DNA from: JBBROS01 sp965213845 | GTDB taxonomy: Bacteria > Pseudomonadota > Alphaproteobacteria > Acetobacterales > Acetobacteraceae | Assembly (NCBI GenBank): GCA_965213845.1 | Contig: CBDCAI010000004.1 | Coordinates: 1,798,001 to 1,862,000 of the forward strand | DNA length: 64,000 bases | Reading direction: 5' to 3' | Part shown: piece by piece, positions 17,234 to 25,103 of the stretch | Position numbering within the stretch: position 1 is the stretch's first letter | How the letters are laid out: every line of letters begins with the position of its first letter | Program-made: the position numbers and the translations under genes | Notes under the pieces: generated by a model | Told to the model about the DNA's origin: nothing | Seen by the model: only the letters and a program-made list of their open reading frames with translations | Databases searched by the model: none

Positions 17234-18613
17234 CTACTCGGCGGCGGCCCGTTCGCCCGCGACCCGGGTGCGGGTCCGCAGCGTGACGATCTCCTCGGCG
17301 CTGGTGGGATGGATGCCGATGGTGCGGTCGAAGTCGGCCTTGGTGGCGCCGGCGGTCAGCGCAACGCCGATGCCCTGCATCATTTCCGCCACGTCGTCGC
17401 CGAGCATGTGGACGCCGACGACAACCTGGGTCGCCTGGTCGACGATCATCTTCATCAGCGTCTTCTGGCCGCGCCCGGACATGACGTGGCGCATGGGGGT
17501 GAAGCGGGCGACGTAGACGTCGACGGGGCCCCGGGCCGCGGCCGCGTCCTCGGACAGGCCGACGGTCGCGATGGGCGGGCTGCTGAAGACGGCGGTGGGC
17601 ACGGCGGCGAACGACCAGGTGCGGGGCGGCGGCGGGCCGAACAGGCGGTCGGCCAGATGGTGTCCCTCGGCGATGGCGACGGGAGTGAGGTTCAGCTGGT
17701 TCGACACGTCGCCGATGGCGAAGACATGCGGCTGGCTGGTGGCGTTGTGGGTGTCGACGACGACGGCACCGCGCTCCGTCATGGCGACGCCGGCCGCATC
17801 CAGGCCCAGCCCGGCGGTGCGCGGCTTGCGGCCGACGGCGAAGAACACGAGGTCGACCGTCACCTGGTGGCCGTTGGTGAGGGTGACGCTGCGGGCGTCG
17901 CCGTCCTTGCGGACGCTGTGAACGGTTTGGCTCGGGTGCAGGCGGATGCCCTGGGCCTGCATGGCGGCGGCCAGGTCCTCGCGCAGTTCGAGGTCGAAGC
18001 CGCGCAGGGGGAGGTGCTGGCGGTAGACGAGGTCCACCTCCGCGCCGAGGCCGCGCAGCAGGCCGGCGAACTCGACGGCGATGTAGCCGCCGCCCACCAT
18101 CAGCACGCGCCGGGGCAGTGCCGGCAGATGGAAGGCCTGGTCCGACGTGATGCCCAGCTCCATGCCCTCGATGGCGGGTTGGATGGCGGGGGTGCCGCCG
18201 GTGGCGATCACGATGCGCTCGGCCGTGACGACCTGGTCGCCGACCTGAAGCGTGTTCGGCCCGGTGAAACGGGCATGGGCGTCGTGCATGGTGACGCCCG
18301 CGCCGCCGAGCAGCTTGGCGTAGATGCCGTTCAGCCGGGCGATCTCGGTGTCCTTGCGGGCGATCAGCGCGGCCCAGTCGTGCGTGCCCGGGTGGCTGTC
18401 CCAGCCGAAGCCGCGGGCGTCTTCCGCCAGGCGGCCGTATTCGCTGGCCTGGACCATGATCTTCTTCGGCACGCAGCCCAGGTTGACGCAGGTTCCGCCC
18501 CAGTGCGTGTCTTCGGCGATGCCGACGCGGGCGCCGTGGCCGGCGGCGATGCGGGCGCAACGCACGCCACCGGAGCCGCCGCCGATGACGAACAGGTCGT
18601 AATGGGTGCTCAC
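17234..18613 (-). CDS. gor: Glutathione-disulfide reductase
   Basis: 459 residues. FAD motif IGGGSGGVRCARIAA, redox-active disulfide GGTCVNLGCVPKK (C42, C47), NADPH motif MVGGGYIAVEFAG, second FAD contact VFAIGD and the C-terminal IHPTSAEE with the active-site histidine are all present. Reduces oxidised glutathione with NADPH in the cytoplasm. GTG start at 18613 overlaps the gabD stop by 4 bp (GTGA), so it is coupled to gabD. Confidence 0.93.
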   Translation of the reverse strand: MSTHYDLFVIGGGSGGVRCARIAAGHGARVGIAEDTHWGGTCVNLGCVPKKIMVQASEYGRLAEDARGFGWDSHPGTHDWAALIARKDTEIARLNGIYAKLLGGAGVTMHDAHARFTGPNTLQVGDQVVTAERIVIATGGTPAIQPAIEGMELGITSDQAFHLPALPRRVLMVGGGYIAVEFAGLLRGLGAEVDLVYRQHLPLRGFDLELREDLAAAMQAQGIRLHPSQTVHSVRKDGDARSVTLTNGHQVTVDLVFFAVGRKPRTAGLGLDAAGVAMTERGAVVVDTHNATSQPHVFAIGDVSNQLNLTPVAIAEGHHLADRLFGPPPPRTWSFAAVPTAVFSSPPIATVGLSEDAAAARGPVDVYVARFTPMRHVMSGRGQKTLMKMIVDQATQVVVGVHMLGDDVAEMMQGIGVALTAGATKADFDRTIGIHPTSAEEIVTLRTRTRVAGERAAAE

Positions 18614-20106
18614 GCGCCGGGTCCTTCGAGCGCGCCGATGCCGCCCAGCGCGAGGTATTTGACCTCGAGATAGTCGTCGATGCCGTACTTGCCGCCCTCG
18701 CGGCCGAGCCCGCTGGCCTTCACGCCGCCGAACGGCGCGACCTCGGTGCTGATGATGCCTTCGTTGATGCCGATGATGCCGCTTTCGAGCGCTTCGGCCA
18801 CTCGGAAGATGCGGCCGATGTCGCGGGCGTAGAAGTAGGCGGCGAGGCCGAAGGGCGTGTCGTTGGCCATGGCGACGGCCTCGGCCTCCGTTCGGAAGCG
18901 GAACAGCGGGGCGACGGGGCCGAAGGTTTCCTCGGCGGCGATCAGGGCGTCGTGCGGGACGCCGGTCAGGATGGTGGGCTGGAAGAAGTTGCCGCCGCGG
19001 GCGTGGCGCTGGCCGCCGGTGGTGACGATGGCGCCGCGGCCGACGGCGTCGGCGATGTGCTGCTCGACCTTGGCGACGGCGTCGGCGTTGATCAGCGGGC
19101 CCTGGGTGACGCCGGGCTCGTTGCCCTCGCCGACCTTCAGCGCCTCGACGGCGACCTTCAGCTGGGCAGCGAAGGCGTCGTAGACGCCGTCCTGGACCAG
19201 GATGCGGTTGGCGCAGACGCAGGTCTGTCCGGTGTTGCGGAACTTGCTGGCCATGGCGCCCTGGACGGCGGCGGCGACGTCCGCGTCGTCGAACACGATG
19301 AAGGGGGCGTTGCCGCCCAGCTCCATGCTGGTCTTCTTGATGGTGGGGGCGCATTGCGCGAGGAGCTTCGCGCCGACCTCCGTGCTGCCGGTGAAGCTGA
19401 GCTTGCGGATGGTGGGGTTGGAGGTCAGCTCGGCGCCGGTTTCGGCGGCGGGGCCGGTGATGATGTTGCAGACGCCGGGCGGCATGCCGGCGCGTTCGGC
19501 GAGCATGCCGAGCGCCAGGGCCGAAAACGGGGTCTGGCTGGCCGGGCGGATCACCCCGGTGCAGCCGGCGGCCCAGCCGGGCCCGGCCTTCCGGGTGATC
19601 ATGGCGGCGGGGAAGTTCCAGGGGGTGATGGCGGCGAAGACCCCGATGGGCTCCTTCATGACGATGATCCGGCGGCCCTGCATGGGGGCCGGGATGGTGT
19701 CGCCGTAGACGCGCTTGCCCTCCTCGGCGAACCATTCGATGAAGCTGGCGGCGTAGGCGATCTCGCCCTTGCTTTCGGCCAGGGGCTTGCCCTGTTCGGC
19801 GGTCATGATGGCCGCCAGGTCGTCGGTGTTCTCCAGCATGAGGGTGAACAGGCGGCGCAGGATGGTGGCGCGGTCCTTGGCCAGCGTCCTGCGCCAGGCG
19901 GGGAAGGCGTCGGCTGCGGCGGCGATGGCGCGCCGGGTCTCGGCGGCGCCCAGGGCCGGGACGGTGCCGAGGATCTCGTCGGTAGCGGGGTTGCGCACGG
20001 CCAGGGTGCGGCCCCCATCCGCCTCGATCCACTTGCCGCCGACGAGGCAGGCCTGGCGGAACAGGCTGGGGTCACGCAGCGGCAGCGGGGCGGTGGCGTT
20101 GAGCAT
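18610..20106 (-). CDS. gabD: Succinate-semialdehyde dehydrogenase
   Basis: 498 residues of the aldehyde dehydrogenase superfamily. Catalytic glutamate in ELGGNAPFIVF (E262) and nucleophile in GQTCVCANR (C296) are intact, as are AEQGKPLAE and ITPWNFP. Oxidises succinate semialdehyde to succinate in 4-aminobutyrate catabolism. One oddity: the usual cofactor-contacting KPA motif reads RPA at R187. ATG 20106 follows a gggagag ribosome site. Upstream gene of a gabD-gor pair. Confidence 0.9.
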   Translation of the reverse strand: MLNATAPLPLRDPSLFRQACLVGGKWIEADGGRTLAVRNPATDEILGTVPALGAAETRRAIAAAADAFPAWRRTLAKDRATILRRLFTLMLENTDDLAAIMTAEQGKPLAESKGEIAYAASFIEWFAEEGKRVYGDTIPAPMQGRRIIVMKEPIGVFAAITPWNFPAAMITRKAGPGWAAGCTGVIRPASQTPFSALALGMLAERAGMPPGVCNIITGPAAETGAELTSNPTIRKLSFTGSTEVGAKLLAQCAPTIKKTSMELGGNAPFIVFDDADVAAAVQGAMASKFRNTGQTCVCANRILVQDGVYDAFAAQLKVAVEALKVGEGNEPGVTQGPLINADAVAKVEQHIADAVGRGAIVTTGGQRHARGGNFFQPTILTGVPHDALIAAEETFGPVAPLFRFRTEAEAVAMANDTPFGLAAYFYARDIGRIFRVAEALESGIIGINEGIISTEVAPFGGVKASGLGREGGKYGIDDYLEVKYLALGGIGALEGPGA

Positions 20107-20195
20107 GGCGTCTCTCCCTAGACCGGGGAGTGTACCATGGGCATCAGGCCGCGTCATGTCGGCCTTGCGGCACACCGGCGGCGGGCGCGCCGCAC

Positions 20196-20209
20196 GCCGG
20201 GCGCCCGGC
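20196..20209 (-). terminator. GC-rich palindrome after the small hypothetical gene
   Basis: A perfect 14-bp inverted repeat (GCCGGGC/GCCCGGC) begins 1 bp past the stop at 20211. It could fold as a 5-bp stem with a GCGC loop. No T run follows. Confidence 0.3.
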
Positions 20210-20210
20210 T

Positions 20211-20489
20211 CTACTTCGTGTCGCGGTGGACGAACTTGAAGAAGCGGCTGGTGTGGCCGTCCTTGGTCTCGTCCTGATGCAGGAAGGCCAGCTTGCGGTC
20301 GTCGAACGTCTTGAAGAACTCGTCCCAGCCGATGGGCTCGAGCTTGTGGTCGGGGTCGCGGAACTCGACGCGCAGGATGCCTTCGCCGTCCTTGCCCTCG
20401 GTGCCTTCCACGACGGACGGGTGGCCCTTGCGCTCCTCGATCCACTTGCGGATTTCCTTGTGGTCGGTCGTGGTCTTGGCTTCGCTCAT
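20211..20489 (-). CDS. Small conserved hypothetical protein (92 aa)
   Basis: Charged, hydrophilic protein starting MSEAKTTTDHKEIRKWIEER with conserved-looking GILRVEFRD, LEPIGWDEFFKTFD and KTSRFFKF-like (HTSRFFKF) segments. Similar short proteins occur widely in alphaproteobacteria and are sometimes mislabelled as glucan-branching proteins; I see no catalytic motif. The start at 20489 has a ggagaac ribosome site, which the longer ORF start at 20528 lacks. Confidence 0.75.
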   Translation of the reverse strand: MSEAKTTTDHKEIRKWIEERKGHPSVVEGTEGKDGEGILRVEFRDPDHKLEPIGWDEFFKTFDDRKLAFLHQDETKDGHTSRFFKFVHRDTK

Positions 20490-20550
20490 GGCGTTCTCCT
20501 GTGATGAACCGGGGAACGCCGATCGCACGGCTCGGTTTCCGGCGCGCGGT

Positions 20551-20671
20551 GTTCAGGCGACCAGGGCGGCGCGCGCGCGCGGTGTTCAAGCGACCAAGGC
20601 GGCGCGCGCGCGCCGTGTTCAAGCGAGCAAGGCGGCGCGCGCGCGCGCCGTTCAGGCGACCAGGGTGGCGA
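20551..20671. repeat. 33-bp tandem repeat spanning the udgX stop codon
   Basis: Units begin at 20551, 20584, 20617 and 20650; the last one is the 3' end of udgX itself. Each unit contains gttcaggcga-like sequence, carrying a TGA stop on the minus strand, then a run of alternating GC (up to about 14 bp). So the terminal codons and stop of udgX have been tandemly copied downstream. Contiguous units without spacers. Confidence 0.92.
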
Positions 20672-22094
20672 CCTGGCGGAGGTCGGCGACGAAGGCGGCG
20701 TATTCGCGGGTCCTGGATGCCTCGTCGGGGAGGCGGAGGAGGTAGCTGGGGTGGACGGTGACGAAGCCGATGCGGTTGCCTTCGAGCGCGATGGGGCGGC
20801 TGCGTTCGCGGCCGATGGTGACGGTGCGACCGAGCACGGCGCGGGCGGCGGTGGCGCCCAGCATGACGGTGACGGCGGGGGCGATCTCGGCGCGTTCGAG
20901 TTCGAGCCAGAAGCTGCATGCGGCGATCTCGGTGGTGCCGGGCTTCTCGTGGATGCGGCGTTTGCCGCGGGGGACGAACTTGAAGTGCTTGACGGCATTG
21001 GTGACGTAGACGGTGGTGCGGTCGATGCCGGCCTCGGCGATGGCGCGGTCGAACATCTGTCCGGCGGGGCCGACGAAGGGGCGGCCGGCGAGGTCTTCCT
21101 GGTCGCCGGGCTGCTCGCCGACGAACATCAGCCGTGCGCCGGGCGGGCCCTCGCCGAAGACGGGCTGGGTGGCGGGCTGCCAGAGGTCGCAGCGACGGCA
21201 GTCGTGGATGGCGCGCGCGGCCTCCTGCAGCGGGGTGCCGGCGGATTGCGGTGCCGCGGCGGCCGCGGGGCGGGGTGGCCGGACGGGTGAGAAGGTGGGG
21301 GTGTCGACCATGGTTTCCGTGCGGGCGCGGGCGGTGCGGATCAGCTCCGGGATGGCGGCGGCTTCGGGGAGGTTGCGCCAGTACTTCTTCGGCATCTCGG
21401 ACTGCATCGCGCCGGTCTTGAGGCGGGCCGGGTTGAAGATGCTGCTGTAGTAGGCGCGCCAGTAGGCCTCCAGCCGGTCGTCGTCGGGGATGGCGGAGCG
21501 GTCGGCGCCCGGGGTGAAGTGCAGCGCCGTGCCGTCCCAGTGGACGGTGCGGTAGGGCGTCAGGATCGACCAGGTCATGGTGGCGAAGCGGCGGACGAAG
21601 AAGGCGGCGTTCGCCTCGACGATGAAGTGGTCGGGCTCGAACCAGGCGACGTAGCGCACCTGGCCGTCTTCGGTGACCTCGCGGAAGCGGACGAAGGCGC
21701 GCATCTTGTGGGTGTCGCGGCGGACGGACTGGGCGAGGCGGTTGGCTCGGTCCACCTCCGGGTCGGTCGTCATCTCCAGCAGGTGCTTCTCCCCGGCATG
21801 GGCGCGCCAGACCAGGCGATAGAGCAGGGCGAAGCGTTCGGGGTCGTGGTGCTGGATGACGGTCTGCGCCAGGGTGATGAGGGCGCGGGACACGGTGAAG
21901 GTGCCGGTCGGTGCGTCAGGCGGCGCTTCCGACGGCGCGTGGTCGGCAGCCGTGGGGCCCGGGGCGAACAAGTCGTCCGGGACGCCGACGGACCAGGTGG
22001 CCTGGTCGGGCGGGGTGCCCGACAGTGCCAGGCGGCGGGCGGCGGTGCGCCAGCCCTCCCAGTCGACCTCGTGGGCGAGGGTCGTGTGCGCCAC
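20652..22094 (-). CDS. udgX: UdgX-family uracil-DNA glycosylase fused to a DUF4130 domain
   Basis: 480 residues. Residues about 65-250 match the DUF4130 (SAM_7_link-type) domain found beside radical-SAM repair proteins. From about 290 it is a family-4-like uracil-DNA glycosylase: iron-sulfur cysteines CRRC (C299, C302) and C393, motif A GEQPGDQED, TNAVKHFKF, and TVHPSYLLR. The KRRIHEKPG insert is the UdgX signature; the equivalent of H382 forms a covalent bond with uracil-DNA in mycobacterial UdgX. It starts 10 bp after the radical-SAM gene stop. The 3' end overlaps a 33-bp tandem repeat. Confidence 0.92.
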   Translation of the reverse strand: MAHTTLAHEVDWEGWRTAARRLALSGTPPDQATWSVGVPDDLFAPGPTAADHAPSEAPPDAPTGTFTVSRALITLAQTVIQHHDPERFALLYRLVWRAHAGEKHLLEMTTDPEVDRANRLAQSVRRDTHKMRAFVRFREVTEDGQVRYVAWFEPDHFIVEANAAFFVRRFATMTWSILTPYRTVHWDGTALHFTPGADRSAIPDDDRLEAYWRAYYSSIFNPARLKTGAMQSEMPKKYWRNLPEAAAIPELIRTARARTETMVDTPTFSPVRPPRPAAAAAPQSAGTPLQEAARAIHDCRRCDLWQPATQPVFGEGPPGARLMFVGEQPGDQEDLAGRPFVGPAGQMFDRAIAEAGIDRTTVYVTNAVKHFKFVPRGKRRIHEKPGTTEIAACSFWLELERAEIAPAVTVMLGATAARAVLGRTVTIGRERSRPIALEGNRIGFVTVHPSYLLRLPDEASRTREYAAFVADLRQVATLVA

Positions 22095-22104
22095 AGCCCA
22101 GGCC

Positions 22105-23322
22105 CTACACGAACAGGTCGGGCTGGGTGGGCCTGGGCGTCAGGCGCGCCTGCAGGCCGGGGCTGTCGAGCAGCGCGCCCGGGGTGTGGTCGGCGGTGAC
22201 GATGAACGGCGCGACCTTGGCCAGCGAGACGTGCAGCCGGGCCAGGTCGTCCATGCGGAGGCGGCGGTGGCGGCGGGCCTGGATCATGCGGTTGACGGAC
22301 TTCACGCCCAGGCCGGGGACTCGGAGCAGCCGCTCGCGGGTGCCGGTGTTGACGTCGACGGGGAAGTCCGCGCGGTGCTGCAGCGCCCAGGCGAGCTTGG
22401 GGTCGATGGCCAGGTCGAGGTTGCCGCCAGGGTCGAGCGCCAACTCGCCCGCCTCGAACCCGTAGAAGCGCAGCAGCCAGTCGGCCTGGTACAGGCGGTG
22501 TTCGCGCACCAAGGGCGCCTTCTGTGGCGGCAGGGCGGCACTGGCGTCGGGGATCGGGCTGAACGCGCTGTAGTAGACCCGGCGCAATCCGTAATTGCCG
22601 TACAGGTTGGTGCTGAGCGCCAGGATGTCGCGGTCCGTGCTGGCGTCGGCGCCGACGATCATCTGGGTGCTCTGGCCCGCCGGGGCGAAGCGGGGCGCCT
22701 TCCGTTCGGCCCGCGCCTCGTCGATCTTGAGGCGCATGCGGGCCATGCTGCGGCGGATGCCGGGCAGGTTCTTCTCCGGCGCCAGCTGGGCCAGGCTGGT
22801 CTCGGTCGGCAGCTCCACGTTGATGCTGAGCCGGTCGGCGTAGCGCCCGGCCTCGGCCAGCAGCTCCGGCGAGGCCTCCGGGATGGTCTTGAGGTGGATG
22901 TAGCCGCGGAAGCCATGCTCCTCCCGCAGGAGGCGGGCGACGCGGACGACCTGTTCCATGGTGTAGTCGGGGTTGCTGATGATGCCGGAGCTGAGGAACA
23001 GGCCCTCGATGCAGTTGCGGCGGTAGAAGCCGAGGGTGAGGGTGACGACCTCCTCCGGCGTGAAGCGGGCGCGGCGGACGCTGCTGCTGCGGCGGTTGAT
23101 GCAATAGAGGCAGTCGTAGACGCAGGAGTTGGTCAGCAGGATCTTCAGCAGGCTGATGCAACGGCCGTCGGGGGCGTAGGCGTGGCAGATGCCCATGCCT
23201 TCCGTGCTGCCCAACCCGGCCGCCTGGCCCGCGGAGCTGCGCTTGATCGTGCCGCTGGACGCGCAGGAGGCGTCGTACTTCGCAGCATCGGCCAGGATCT
23301 CGAGTTTCTGGAGCAGGTCCAT
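22105..23322 (-). CDS. Putative DNA modification/repair radical SAM protein (UDG-linked)
   Basis: 405 residues. The [4Fe-4S]/SAM cluster motif is C67-VYD-C71-LY-C74, followed by a radical-SAM barrel (YIHLKTIPEASPELL, RLSINVELPTE). The C-terminus carries a helix-hairpin-helix-like segment (LLRVPGLGVKSVNRMIQARR) that suggests DNA binding. This is the radical-SAM protein typically encoded beside a UDG-family gene, as here. The substrate is unknown for the family. The ATG at 23322 abuts a palindromic GAAC-N4-GTTC site. Confidence 0.92.
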   Translation of the reverse strand: MDLLQKLEILADAAKYDASCASSGTIKRSSAGQAAGLGSTEGMGICHAYAPDGRCISLLKILLTNSCVYDCLYCINRRSSSVRRARFTPEEVVTLTLGFYRRNCIEGLFLSSGIISNPDYTMEQVVRVARLLREEHGFRGYIHLKTIPEASPELLAEAGRYADRLSINVELPTETSLAQLAPEKNLPGIRRSMARMRLKIDEARAERKAPRFAPAGQSTQMIVGADASTDRDILALSTNLYGNYGLRRVYYSAFSPIPDASAALPPQKAPLVREHRLYQADWLLRFYGFEAGELALDPGGNLDLAIDPKLAWALQHRADFPVDVNTGTRERLLRVPGLGVKSVNRMIQARRHRRLRMDDLARLHVSLAKVAPFIVTADHTPGALLDSPGLQARLTPRPTQPDLFV

Positions 23323-23323
23323 G

Positions 23324-23345
23324 GAACAAATGTTCTCCCATGTTC
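23324..23345 (-). promoter_or_regulatory. Candidate LexA-like site at the radical-SAM/udgX start
   Basis: GAAC-AAAT-GTTC (23324-23335) is a perfect dyad directly upstream of the ATG, and a second GTTC lies at 23342-23345. The direct GTTC pair has a 6-bp gap, one base short of the alphaproteobacterial LexA box GTTC-N7-GTTC, while the dyad matches the Gram-positive-type spacing GAAC-N4-GTTC. Suggestive of SOS control, not proof. Confidence 0.35.
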
Positions 23346-23393
23346 AAGCTGAGTTTGCCAGATGGTTTTACAAGGCAGACGAATGCACGACGT

Positions 23394-24587
23394 TCAGCCG
23401 CCCATGGCGGCGCGCATGAAGGCGCGTTTCAGGCGGGGCATGTGGTGCACGGCTGAGATGCCGAGGTCGCGGGCGGTGCGGAGCAGGGGGTTGTTGGTGC
23501 TGAACAGGCGGTCGAGCACGTCGGTTGCGGCGAGCATGGCCAGGTTGTCGGGGCGGCGGCGGCGCTGGTAGGTGGCGAGCAGGGCGGGTGCGCCCGGGTC
23601 CTCGGTTCGTGAAAGGGCGGCGAGCACGAGGTCGGACAGGGCCATGACGTCGCGGAAGCCGAGGTTGAGGCCCTGGCCTGCGATGGGGTGGATGCCGTGG
23701 GCGGCGTCGCCGACCAGGACGAGGCGGGTGTCGGTGTAACGCTGGGCGTGAAGCGCGCCGAGCGGGTAGGCCCAGCGGCGGCCGACCAGGCGGATGGTGC
23801 CGAGATGCGGGCCGAGGCGCCGGGCGACCTCTCGGGTGAAGGCGGCGTCGTCGAGGGCGGCGATACGGTCGGCGGTGGCGGTGCGCTCGGTCCAGACGAT
23901 GGCCGAGAGGTTGGGCGCGCCTTTCGTGGCGGCCATGGGCAGCTGCGCGAAGGGGCCGGAGGGCAGGAAGTGCTCGAGCGCCACGCCGTGGTGCGGGTGT
24001 TCGTGGGCGATGGCGCAGACCATGCCGCGCTGGCCGTAGGTGGCGCGGGTGACGGCGATGCCGGCCTGGTCGCGCAGCGGGGACGAGCGGCCTTCGGCGG
24101 CGACGACCAGGCGGCATTCGATGGCCGGGCCGCCGGCGATGGTGACGGTGGCGCCTTCAGGGCGGCGCTCGACGGTCGCTTCGGCCGGGGCGAAGACCTG
24201 CAACCGGGGCATGGCGTGCAGCCGGGCATTGAGCGCCACGCGCAGGCTGCGGGCCTCGACCATCCAGCCGAACGGGCCGGCGCCGGCGTCGGCATGGTCG
24301 AAGTGCAGGTGCAGCGGCGAGGCGCGGCGGCCGATGCGGCCGTCGGAGACGCGGATGTCGAGGATGGGGCCGGAGGGACGGGGCAGCGCGTCCCACAGGG
24401 TGGCCTGGTCCAGCAGCCTGCGCGACCCGGCGGCGACGGCGTAGGCGCGGCCGTCGAAGTCCGGGTGTTCCATGGGCGGCAGGGGCGCGCGGTCGACGAT
24501 CGCCACGCGGGCGCCCTCCGCGGCGAGGCGGCAGGCCAGGGTGCCGCCGACGGGGCCGGCGCCGACGATGCAGACGTCACATTCCAA
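23394..24587 (-). CDS. UbiH/UbiF/COQ6-family FAD-dependent monooxygenase
   Basis: 397 residues. FAD-binding CIVGAGPVGGTLACRL at the N-terminus, and the second FAD motif LVLVGDAAHGIHPIAGQGLN near residue 290, are diagnostic of UbiH-type aromatic-ring hydroxylases of ubiquinone biosynthesis. Which ring position it hydroxylates is not clear from sequence. Membrane-associated in known cases. Divergent from glnK. Confidence 0.88.
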   Translation of the reverse strand: MECDVCIVGAGPVGGTLACRLAAEGARVAIVDRAPLPPMEHPDFDGRAYAVAAGSRRLLDQATLWDALPRPSGPILDIRVSDGRIGRRASPLHLHFDHADAGAGPFGWMVEARSLRVALNARLHAMPRLQVFAPAEATVERRPEGATVTIAGGPAIECRLVVAAEGRSSPLRDQAGIAVTRATYGQRGMVCAIAHEHPHHGVALEHFLPSGPFAQLPMAATKGAPNLSAIVWTERTATADRIAALDDAAFTREVARRLGPHLGTIRLVGRRWAYPLGALHAQRYTDTRLVLVGDAAHGIHPIAGQGLNLGFRDVMALSDLVLAALSRTEDPGAPALLATYQRRRRPDNLAMLAATDVLDRLFSTNNPLLRTARDLGISAVHHMPRLKRAFMRAAMGG

Positions 24588-24612
24588 CGGATGGGTCCTC
24601 GGGGCGGTAGGG

Positions 24613-24629
24613 TGCCTAACAAAGAGGCA
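24613..24629 (+). promoter_or_regulatory. Candidate NtrC binding site upstream of glnK-amtB
   Basis: TGC-N11-GCA with inner symmetry (TGCCT...AGGCA) matches the spacing of the NtrC dyad TGCAC-N7-GTGCA. It lies 53 bp upstream of a sigma54-like element. Only the outer bases match strictly. Confidence 0.35.
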
Positions 24630-24658
24630 TGTTGTTGCTGATGGGTCGCGGTTTCACG

Positions 24659-24673
24659 GAGGGACGGTCCCTC
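24659..24673. promoter_or_regulatory. Perfect inverted repeat in the ubiH-glnK gap
   Basis: GAGGGAC-G-GTCCCTC, a 7-1-7 dyad, sits between the candidate NtrC site and the sigma54-like element. An operator is plausible; the binding protein is unknown. Confidence 0.35.
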
Positions 24674-24681
24674 GCGCGCCC

Positions 24682-24695
24682 GGCACGGTTCTTGA
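24682..24695 (+). promoter_or_regulatory. Candidate sigma54 promoter of glnK-amtB
   Basis: GGCACG-N4-TTGA has the -24/-12 spacing of a sigma54 promoter (GGCACG-N4-TTGC), with one mismatch in the essential GC. It lies 66 bp upstream of the glnK ATG. Confidence 0.35.
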
Positions 24696-24761
24696 TTATA
24701 GGGGAGAGACCGGCCCCTGAGACGTGGGCGCGGAGACATGGATTGGGAAGAGGACGGGTCT

Positions 24762-25100
24762 ATGAAGCTCATCATGGCCATCATCAAGCCCTTCAAGCTG
24801 GACGACGTCCGTGAGGCGTTGACCCCGCTTGGAGTGCAGGGCCTGACTGTCAGCGAAGTGAAGGGGTTCGGCCGGCAGAAGGGCCAGACCGAGATCTACC
24901 GTGGTGCGGAGTATCACGTGAACTTCCTGCCGAAGGTGAAGGTCGAGGTCGCGGTGCCGAGCGAGCTGGCCGAGCAGGTGGTGGAGGCGATCATGAAGTC
25001 GGCCCACACCGGCAAGATCGGCGACGGCAAGATCTTCGTCATGGACATCGACCGGGCTGTGCGGATCCGCACGGGCGAGACGGATAGCGAAGCGCTGTAG
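24762..25100 (+). CDS. glnK: Nitrogen regulatory protein P-II
   Basis: 112 residues, the standard P-II length. MKLIMAIIKPFKLDDVREAL opens the protein, the T-loop carries the uridylylated tyrosine Y51 (RGAEYHVNF), and the ATP-binding TGKIGDGKIFV segment is intact. Senses 2-oxoglutarate, ATP/ADP and glutamine state and gates AmtB. I chose ATG 24762 (gaagagg site) over 24738. Its position 3 bp before amtB makes glnK the better symbol than glnB. Confidence 0.95.
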   Translation: MKLIMAIIKPFKLDDVREALTPLGVQGLTVSEVKGFGRQKGQTEIYRGAEYHVNFLPKVKVEVAVPSELAEQVVEAIMKSAHTGKIGDGKIFVMDIDRAVRIRTGETDSEAL

Positions 25101-25103
25101 GGG

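Noticed and set aside
20551..20671. CRISPR array
   Set aside because: Units are contiguous without spacers, and there are no cas genes; the same holds for the other tandem arrays.
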